This document shows positions 15,387-20,518 of a stretch of DNA of 20,518 nucleotides, one piece after another. The DNA comes from Magnetococcales bacterium (GTDB lineage: Bacteria; Pseudomonadota; Magnetococcia; Magnetococcales; JADFWU01), in NCBI GenBank assembly GCA_015234045.1, contig JADFWU010000053.1, positions 1-20,518 of the forward strand. The letters are read 5' to 3'. The first letter of the stretch is position 1; each line of letters opens with the position of its first letter. Under the pieces are notes generated by a model, which was not told the origin of the DNA, made no database searches, and saw only the letters and a program-made list of their open reading frames with translations. Both the position numbers and the translations under genes were made by a program.

Positions 15387-17135
15387 CTATTGATCTTCCT
15401 GGGCAAACTGCATGGCATGTAAACGGGCATACTCACCCTCTTGCGCCAGCAACTGATCGTGATTGCCTTCCTCCACGATCCTACCCTCTTTGAGCACTAT
15501 AATTCGATCAGCATTGCGAATGGTCGAGAGCCGGTGGGCAATCACCAGCGTGGTACGCCCTTCCATCAGCCGATCCAACGCATCCTGTACGACCTGTTCA
15601 CTTTCGGTATCCAGTGCGCTGGTGGCTTCATCCAGAATCAATATCGGTGCATCCCGCAATACGGAACGTGCGATAGATATGCGTTGCCTCTGACCACCGG
15701 ACAGACGTGTACCACGGTCGCCGATTTCCGTTTGATAGCCCTCTGGCAGATCATCCAAAAACGCCAACACATGGGCAGCCCGGGCTGCTGATTCCATATC
15801 GGCAGGCGTGGCATTTGGCGTACCGTAGGTGATGTTGTTGGACACGGTCTCATTAAACAGCACCACATCCTGAGTCACCATGGCAATCTGCATACGAAGG
15901 CTTTTGATGGTGGCATCCCGGATATCCACGCCATCCAAGCTAATCCGCCCTTCAGTCACATCAAAAAAACGCGGCACCAGCTGGATCAAGGATGTTTTAC
16001 CACTGCCACTCGGGCCAACAAGTGCAATACGCTCACCTGCTTTTATGGAGAGGTTGATATTTTTCAGAACCGGAGCTTCATCGGCTTTATATCTAAAAGT
16101 GACATCTTCAAAATCCAACGACTGCCCAAGCGGTGCCAATACCTGACCTTGATTTGGACTCACGATGGATGGCTGTTTATCCAGTAGTTCAAAGATACGC
16201 CGCACCGCGGCCATACTCTGTTGCAAGCGATTATTCAAACCAGTCAGCCGCTTGATAGGTGTGTAAGCCATCAACAACGCGGTGATAAAAGAGAAAAATC
16301 CGCCAGTACTGATATCACCATCCACTACGGCCTTACCCGCATAAAGAATCACCGCTGAAACCGCCACACCAGCCACCAGATCAATTGCGGGCTTGGATAC
16401 TGAACGCACCATGGCCGCATGCATGTAGTTGCCCAACACTTCCTTGGTTTTGATCCGAAATCGTGCCCGCTCCATACGCTCGGAAGAGAACGCCTTTACC
16501 ACCTTGATGCCGTTGAGACTCTCTTCCAGATGACTGGTCAACACCTCCATCATCTCTTGGCGTACACGGCTTAACAGACGCATACGACGACCAAATCGGT
16601 AGATGAGATAACCCGCAGCCGGAAGCCCGGTCAAAGCCATCACAGCCAGCTCAACATCGCGGTAAAACAGTACGCCGAGCAGAACAACAATGGAAAAACT
16701 TTCTCGCAGCAGATTGGAAACGACATACGAAGATGCCTCTTTGACCAGATTGGCATCAAAGATGATTCGTGAAATCAGGCTGCCAGTGGAATTCTTGAGA
16801 AAAAAGGCGGTATCCATTTTCATCAGATGGCTATAGATATCCACCTGCAACTTACGCACAACGCGATGACCGACCCACTCCATCAAGTAAGATTGAACAA
16901 AGAATGCGCCACCGCGCACCAAAAAAATGCCCATGATCAATACCGGCATCATGTAGAGCATGGAACGGTCTTTGTTGATGAACACTTCATCAAGCAACGG
17001 TTGCACAAGAAAAGCGATGGCACCATTGGTACTCGCTAACAGTAGCATGGCGATAATCGCTGGAAGGAGATACCAGCGAAAGGGCCATATCAGCCGTAAA
17101 TAGCGGCCAAACAGTTGTCGATTATCCAGCTCCAC
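15387..17135 (-). CDS. msbA: Lipid A export ATP-binding/permease protein MsbA
   Basis: MsbA flips core-lipid A across the inner membrane using ATP. The 582-residue protein, the same length as E. coli MsbA, is an ABC half-transporter. The membrane domain (about 1-310) has six hydrophobic segments, and the nucleotide-binding domain (about 340-575) has Walker A GPSGSGKT (near residue 375), the Q-loop VTQDVVLFNE, the signature LSGGQRQR, Walker B ILILDEATSALD and the H-loop IAHRLSTI. The start is GTG 17135, with GGAG 6-7 bases upstream. It is the first gene of a seven-gene minus-strand operon ending with GT2. Generic multidrug half-transporters look similar, but the LPS context and length favour MsbA. 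Confidence 0.9.
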   Translation of the reverse strand: MELDNRQLFGRYLRLIWPFRWYLLPAIIAMLLLASTNGAIAFLVQPLLDEVFINKDRSMLYMMPVLIMGIFLVRGGAFFVQSYLMEWVGHRVVRKLQVDIYSHLMKMDTAFFLKNSTGSLISRIIFDANLVKEASSYVVSNLLRESFSIVVLLGVLFYRDVELAVMALTGLPAAGYLIYRFGRRMRLLSRVRQEMMEVLTSHLEESLNGIKVVKAFSSERMERARFRIKTKEVLGNYMHAAMVRSVSKPAIDLVAGVAVSAVILYAGKAVVDGDISTGGFFSFITALLMAYTPIKRLTGLNNRLQQSMAAVRRIFELLDKQPSIVSPNQGQVLAPLGQSLDFEDVTFRYKADEAPVLKNINLSIKAGERIALVGPSGSGKTSLIQLVPRFFDVTEGRISLDGVDIRDATIKSLRMQIAMVTQDVVLFNETVSNNITYGTPNATPADMESAARAAHVLAFLDDLPEGYQTEIGDRGTRLSGGQRQRISIARSVLRDAPILILDEATSALDTESEQVVQDALDRLMEGRTTLVIAHRLSTIRNADRIIVLKEGRIVEEGNHDQLLAQEGEYARLHAMQFAQEDQ

Positions 17136-17310
17136 GAAGGCTCCAATTCACAAAAATATGACGATTTATACAGTACGGCATGCAAGGTAACAGGAACCCT
17201 CAATGAAAAAAAGTGCTATAGAAGGTAAGCTACGCCTTGTATCCTAGCGTATACCTTTCTATTTTAGGAACCTTTTGGAACTCATCTCCTCCCTGAAGAG
17301 GCTTTACTCT
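17136..17310. promoter_or_regulatory. Divergent msbA/typA spacer
   Basis: This 175-base spacer must hold both promoters. Toward typA an extended -10, TGCTATAGA (17214-17222), stands out, though no good -35 precedes it. A second weak pair is TTGTAT/TATTTT with 17 bases between (17237-17265). Toward msbA, TATAAA lies on the minus strand at about 17165-17170. No riboswitch or clear operator was seen. Confidence 0.35.
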
Positions 17311-19134
17311 GTGCTGGAAAAATTACGTAACATCGCCATCATCGCTCATGTTGACCATGGCAAGACCACTCTTGTAGACAAATTGCTTCAACAATCCGGC
17401 ACGCTGGAAAAGCGTAAAGCTGCGCCAGATCGGATTATGGATTCCAATGATCTGGAAAAGGAGCGTGGCATTACAATTTTGTCCAAAAACGCTGCTATTC
17501 AATGGAATGAGTATCGGATCAACATCGTAGACACACCCGGCCATGCCGACTTTGGCGGCGAAGTTGAGCGTGTTCTATCCATGGTGGACTCGGTGCTATT
17601 GCTGGTTGATGCCGTTGAAGGTCCAATGCCGCAAACCCGCTTTGTCACTCAAAAAGCCTTTGATATGGGCTTCAAACCCATCGTGGTCATCAACAAGATC
17701 GACCGTGACGGCGCACGGCCTGATTGGGTGATGGATCAGACATTCGATCTGTTCGACCGTTTGGGCGCATCCGATGAGCAGTTGGACTTTCCTGTTGTCT
17801 ACGCCTCTGCCATACGCGGCACGGCCTCATTGGATCCTGATGATCCAGGTACGGACATGACACCGCTGTTTCAAACCATCGTTGATCATGTATCACCGCC
17901 TGATGTTGATCTGGATGGTCCGTTTCAGTTGCGGGTCTCTTCATTGGATTACAGCAGCTATGTCGGCGTGATCGGTATCGGACGCATTCAGCGCGGTTCT
18001 GTCACACCCAATACACCCATTACCGTGATCGACCCGGAAGGTGAAATTCGTAAAGGACGCGTGTTGCAGGTGTTGGGATTTCTCGGCCTGGAGCGTATTC
18101 AGGTAGAACAGGCGCGCGCCGGTGATATCATCGCCTTTACCGGACTTGAAAAAGTCAACATCTCAGACACCCTCTGTCATCCCGACACCGTTGAAGCACT
18201 ACCTGCCCTGACCGTGGACAAACCCACCATCAGCATGACCTTTCAGGTCAACAACTCACCCATGGCAGGCAAGGAAGGCAAATATGTTACCAGTCGTCAG
18301 ATTCGTGATCGTCTGATGCGGGAATTGGAACATAACGTTGCCCTTCGGGTAGAGGAAACCGAAGATCCCGACAAGTACCGCGTTTCTGGTCGTGGTGAAC
18401 TGCATCTCTCTATTCTCATTGAAACCATGCGTCGAGAAGGGTTTGAGATGGGCATCTCCCGCCCGGAAGTCATCCTACGCGAGACCGATGGGAAAATGAC
18501 CGAACCCTACGAACAGCTTACCGTGGATGTGGAAGAAGAGCACCAAGGTAGTGTTATGGAAGCGTTGGGTGAGCGCAAAGGCGATCTCACAGACATGGTA
18601 CCCGATGGTCAAGGTCGTGTGCGTCTCGATTATATCATTCCTTCTCGAGGCATGATCGGCTTTCTGACCGAATTCCGCACCATGACCCGTGGCACAGGCT
18701 TGATGTATCACGTCTACGATCACTACGGCCCCAGGGTTGCCGAAAAGATTGGACAGCGCAAAAATGGCGTGTTTGTCTCGAAGGGAACAGGTAATGCTGT
18801 TGGATTCGCTTTATTTAATCTTCAGGATCGTGGCAGCATGTTCCTTAACCCAGGCGACCCGGTTTATGAGGGCATGCTTGTGGGCATCAACTCCCGCGAT
18901 AATGATCTGGTGGTCAACCCACTGAAAGCAAAACAGCTCACCAATGTCCGCGCTTCCGGTACGGATGAGCACATTACACTCACACCGCCGATCCTTTTTT
19001 CATTGGAACAGGCGTTGGAGTTTGTCGATGATGATGAGTTGGTTGAGGTGACACCCAACTCTATTCGACTGCGTAAAAAGCTTCTTCTTGAACATGAACG
19101 CAAAAAAGCCAGCCGAACAAAAAAGGCCAGCTAA
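17311..19134 (+). CDS. typA: Translational GTPase TypA/BipA
   Basis: TypA (BipA) is a ribosome-binding GTPase of the EF-G family, involved in 50S assembly and stress or cold adaptation. The sequence shows G1 [10 protein letters not shown]2 ERGITI, G3 DTPGHADF, G4 [10 protein letters not shown] and the G5-like ASA. Domain II, the EF-G-like domains III and V ([33 protein letters not shown]) and the TypA-specific C-terminal domain ([33 protein letters not shown]) follow. The frame opens at TTG 17275, but GTG 17311 matches the family start ([17 protein letters not shown]), has GAAGAGG upstream and yields 607 residues, the length of E. coli BipA. The gene is convergent with the small gene beginning at the next base. 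Its location beside LPS genes seems incidental. Confidence 0.96.
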   Translation: MLEKLRNIAIIAHVDHGKTTLVDKLLQQSGTLEKRKAAPDRIMDSNDLEKERGITILSKNAAIQWNEYRINIVDTPGHADFGGEVERVLSMVDSVLLLVDAVEGPMPQTRFVTQKAFDMGFKPIVVINKIDRDGARPDWVMDQTFDLFDRLGASDEQLDFPVVYASAIRGTASLDPDDPGTDMTPLFQTIVDHVSPPDVDLDGPFQLRVSSLDYSSYVGVIGIGRIQRGSVTPNTPITVIDPEGEIRKGRVLQVLGFLGLERIQVEQARAGDIIAFTGLEKVNISDTLCHPDTVEALPALTVDKPTISMTFQVNNSPMAGKEGKYVTSRQIRDRLMRELEHNVALRVEETEDPDKYRVSGRGELHLSILIETMRREGFEMGISRPEVILRETDGKMTEPYEQLTVDVEEEHQGSVMEALGERKGDLTDMVPDGQGRVRLDYIIPSRGMIGFLTEFRTMTRGTGLMYHVYDHYGPRVAEKIGQRKNGVFVSKGTGNAVGFALFNLQDRGSMFLNPGDPVYEGMLVGINSRDNDLVVNPLKAKQLTNVRASGTDEHITLTPPILFSLEQALEFVDDDELVEVTPNSIRLRKKLLLEHERKKASRTKKAS

Positions 19135-19431
19135 TCAGACCCGTTTGAAATAGTCGCTGATTTTCTGATCAAATTCAGGAAAATATCTGGAAATTATCGA
19201 TATATCAAACGCTGTCATAATGGCCGATGGTGGCTCCCGATCCAGCAGGAACATGAAGATAGCTTTCATGAACTGTTCTTCGCTGATGGAGCCACCAACA
19301 CCGGTCAATTGTACAAAATATGCGTGATCCACAGTAACTGTGTGCTTTCCAGCAAGCGCATTGCCCACCACGTCAAACTGCATTAGTTGACCCGACTTTG
19401 ATTCAACTTTTTTCACTGTTATATCGAACAC
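19135..19431 (-). CDS. Conserved hypothetical protein, 98 residues
   Basis: The start is GTG 19431 with a strong AGGAG eight bases upstream, so the gene is probably translated. The protein is small, soluble and mildly hydrophobic at its centre. It begins FDITVKKVESKSGQLMQFDVV, includes TVTVDHAYFVQLTG and a helical SEEQFMKAIFMFLLDREPPSAI, and ends FDISIISRYFPEFDQKISDYF. I recall similar short proteins in Proteobacteria with no assigned function, but cannot name a family. Its stop abuts the typA stop, so transcription converges with no room for a terminator. Confidence 0.7.
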   Translation of the reverse strand: MFDITVKKVESKSGQLMQFDVVGNALAGKHTVTVDHAYFVQLTGVGGSISEEQFMKAIFMFLLDREPPSAIMTAFDISIISRYFPEFDQKISDYFKRV

Positions 19432-19453
19432 TTACCAGTCTCCTTTGAAAAAC

Positions 19454-19482
19454 AAAATATTTTGACAATTTTATTTTATCAA
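19454..19482 (-). promoter_or_regulatory. Promoter for the 98-residue hypothetical gene
   Basis: On the minus strand, TTGATA (19482-19477) and TATTTT (19459-19454) are separated by exactly 17 bases and lie 23 bases upstream of the GTG start. Both hexamers are good sigma-70 matches, and the strong ribosome site follows. The stretch is very AT-rich, which raises the chance of a fortuitous match. Confidence 0.45.
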
Positions 19483-19496
19483 AAAATACGTATAAT
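19462..19496 (+). promoter_or_regulatory. Promoter-like consensus hexamers with a 23-base spacer
   Basis: A perfect TTGACA (19462-19467) and a perfect TATAAT (19491-19496) lie upstream of the lysine-rich ORF, but with 23 bases between them instead of about 17. TATAAT may act with a weak -35 (ATTTTA, 17-base spacing), or the pair may depend on a DNA-distorting activator. It overlaps the opposing promoter, so the two would interfere. Confidence 0.35.
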
Positions 19497-19531
19497 CCCA
19501 CCGTCAACTCGATATATCACGGGGGTGGGAA

Positions 19532-19702
19532 ATGAAAATCAAGGTAAAGTTAAAAAAACTCTTTAAAGAGATAAAGGGAGATGGAAAGAAAAAAATGAAG
19601 ATAAAACAGAAAAAACACTCAAGCACCATGAATCTCTATTCCAAAACACCACGCCAAATACAGAGTGAGATGGAACAAAGATATCAGAAAGAAAACGTTT
19701 GA
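19532..19702 (+). CDS. Small lysine-rich protein, unknown
   Basis: ATG 19532 is preceded by GGGGGTGGG, a purine-rich site close to the start, and opens 56 codons ending at TGA 19702. The N-terminal half is strongly basic (MKIKVKLKKLFKEIKG, then KKKMKIKQKK), with lysine making up over a quarter of all residues. The C-terminal part (NLYSKTPRQIQSEMEQRYQ) looks like an amphipathic helix. Consensus promoter hexamers lie 36-70 bases upstream. It has no recognisable domain and could bind nucleic acid or ribosomes. The AT-rich surroundings mean that lysine codons may simply reflect composition. It could be a chance ORF. Confidence 0.4.
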   Translation: MKIKVKLKKLFKEIKGDGKKKMKIKQKKHSSTMNLYSKTPRQIQSEMEQRYQKENV

Positions 19703-19720
19703 GATCTATTTGACTGAACA

Positions 19721-19741
19721 CCCACTCGCTAAAGCGGGCGG
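19721..19741. repeat. Imperfect hairpin
   Basis: CCCACTCGC and GCGGGCGG can pair around a TAAA loop with one mismatch and one G-T pair. There is no T-run, so it is not a standard intrinsic terminator for either flanking gene. Similar small hairpins with a CGCTAAAGCG centre occur near IS200/IS605-type ends and REP elements, but no transposase is present here. Confidence 0.35.
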
Positions 19742-19837
19742 ATTCGTATTGCGGACTGAAAGTTTGGATATCGACTAAACTCACATCTTGCACCAGAATC
19801 GAGTTGATGGATTGATTTTCTTGTGTAATAAAACGAC

Positions 19838-20518
19838 TTACTGAAACATCCGATCAATGGCTGTGACCAAGTGGCGTTTTTTAAACGGTTTGGTAATGTG
19901 CATGCTACAACCGGCATCCAGTGTTTTTTGAATATCTTCCCGCATGGCAAAAGCGGTAAGTGCAACAATGGGCACAGGTGCATGGCCATACTGTTTTTCC
20001 CAGGCACGGATTTCACGGGTTGCTGTGTAGCCATCCATCACCGGCATCTGCATATCCATAAAAATCAGGTCGTAGTGATGTTTGATATGTGCCTCAACAG
20101 CCAGTTGACCGTTCTCAGCAATATCAATGGAGTGTGGCTCTTTTTTCAAATAGACCTGAACCAGCAGCCGGTTATCATCGGAATCATCAACCAACAAAAT
20201 TCTCAGAGGCCGAATCGGTGAACGCCGTTTGAGAATCTCTTCCGAAGGTTGAACAGGAAGGGCCTGAGTGATACCAGTCGCCTCTACCCGTTTTTCTACT
20301 GCGTCCTGTTGAGCATAGGAGAGCGCAGCTGTAAAATAAAAAGCACTCCCAACGCCCTCCTCACTCTTTACCCCGATCCGACCAGACATCAACTCCACTA
20401 ATTTTTTACAGATGGACAGCCCTAGCCCAGTCCCGCCATAACGGCGTGTTGTGGAAGAGTCGGCCTGGGTGAATGGTGCGAATATATCCCCTTGTTTATC
20501 AAAGGGAATACCTATACC
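19838..20518 (-). CDS. Hybrid sensor histidine kinase/response regulator, 5'-partial
   Basis: The frame is open from the right edge to TAA-type stop at 19838 (226 residues seen). It begins inside the HATPase_c domain: [20 protein letters not shown] (G1/F box), then [17 protein letters not shown] (G2 box) and [12 protein letters not shown] at the domain end. After a linker of about 40 residues comes a receiver domain: [13 protein letters not shown] (acidic pocket), [13 protein letters not shown] (phospho-acceptor Asp at 20056-20054), VALTA and ITKPF (conserved Lys). The protein ends right after the receiver, with no HPt domain, so phosphate must pass to a separate HPt or REC protein. The sensor region and the H-box lie outside the window, so the signal is unknown. 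A GTG at 20398 opens the same frame but is inside the kinase domain and is not the true start. Confidence 0.93.
   Translation of the reverse strand, partial: GIGIPFDKQGDIFAPFTQADSSTTRRYGGTGLGLSICKKLVELMSGRIGVKSEEGVGSAFYFTAALSYAQQDAVEKRVEATGITQALPVQPSEEILKRRSPIRPLRILLVDDSDDNRLLVQVYLKKEPHSIDIAENGQLAVEAHIKHHYDLIFMDMQMPVMDGYTATREIRAWEKQYGHAPVPIVALTAFAMREDIQKTLDAGCSMHITKPFKKRHLVTAIDRMFQ

Noticed and set aside
19838-20398. Separate small response regulator starting at GTG 20398
   Set aside because: The same frame stays open to the right edge and encodes the G2 box of a histidine kinase, so the receiver belongs to a larger hybrid kinase.
1-20518. CRISPR arrays, tRNA or rRNA genes, complete insertion sequences
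   Set aside because: No regularly spaced repeats, no cloverleaf-type sequence and no transposase or integrase motifs were seen on either strand while reading the window.

Overview
The window looks like part of a Gram-negative (Pseudomonadota-type) chromosome. It is dominated by genes for lipopolysaccharide (LPS): Kdo activation, ADP-heptose synthesis, lipid A acylation, core or surface glycosyltransferases and the lipid A flippase MsbA. The host genes are moderate in GC. Lines sampled in lpxL are near 60% GC, while lines sampled in the 7.5-9.6 kb segment are about 32-35%. Taxonomy below phylum cannot be fixed by eye. ELM1-family (DUF1022) genes inside an envelope cluster, together with a full heptose pathway, would fit an alphaproteobacterial or Magnetococcia-like lineage, but this is only a guess. 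Both window ends cut through genes (kdsB at the left, a hybrid histidine kinase at the right), so the window may be a whole draft contig.

Layout. (1) 1-1647, minus strand: a DUF3108 exported protein followed by kdsB, which runs off the left edge. (2) 1816-7520, plus strand: gmhB, hldE, hldD, an LpxL/HtrB-type acyltransferase and a GT39 membrane glycosyltransferase, probably one operon. (3) 7521-9596: an AT-rich accessory segment. It holds a 550-base stretch with no clear gene, then a class III nucleotidyl cyclase homologue and a Panacea-domain (DUF4065) protein. (4) 9619-17135, minus strand, transcribed from right to left: msbA, ELM1-family protein, GT4, a GT-A fold transferase, FkbM methyltransferase, a second ELM1-like protein and a GtrB/ArnC-like GT2. 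Most junctions are overlaps or very short gaps. (5) 17311-19134: typA/bipA, divergent from msbA and convergent with a small conserved hypothetical. (6) 19441-20518: an AT-rich intergenic stretch with promoter-like motifs, a lysine-rich 56-residue ORF, a hairpin and the C-terminal part of a hybrid sensor kinase.

How the genes work together. GmhB, HldE and HldD supply ADP-L-glycero-D-manno-heptose. KdsB supplies CMP-Kdo. The acyltransferase finishes lipid A, and the GT, FkbM and ELM1 genes decorate the core or another surface glycan. MsbA flips the lipid-linked product. GT2 (polyprenyl-phosphate sugar synthesis) and GT39 (use of that sugar in the periplasm) could form a donor/transferase pair. 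Their genes converge on, and are separated by, the accessory segment.

Two points deserve most attention. First, the cyclase plus Panacea pair resembles a toxin-antitoxin or cyclic-nucleotide defence module. Second, a 65-bp exact inverted repeat joins the 3' end of the Panacea gene to the 3' end of kdsB. KdsB therefore ends in Panacea-type sequence and lacks its usual VDTPEDL tail. This is either a real rearrangement or an assembly artefact at the left edge.
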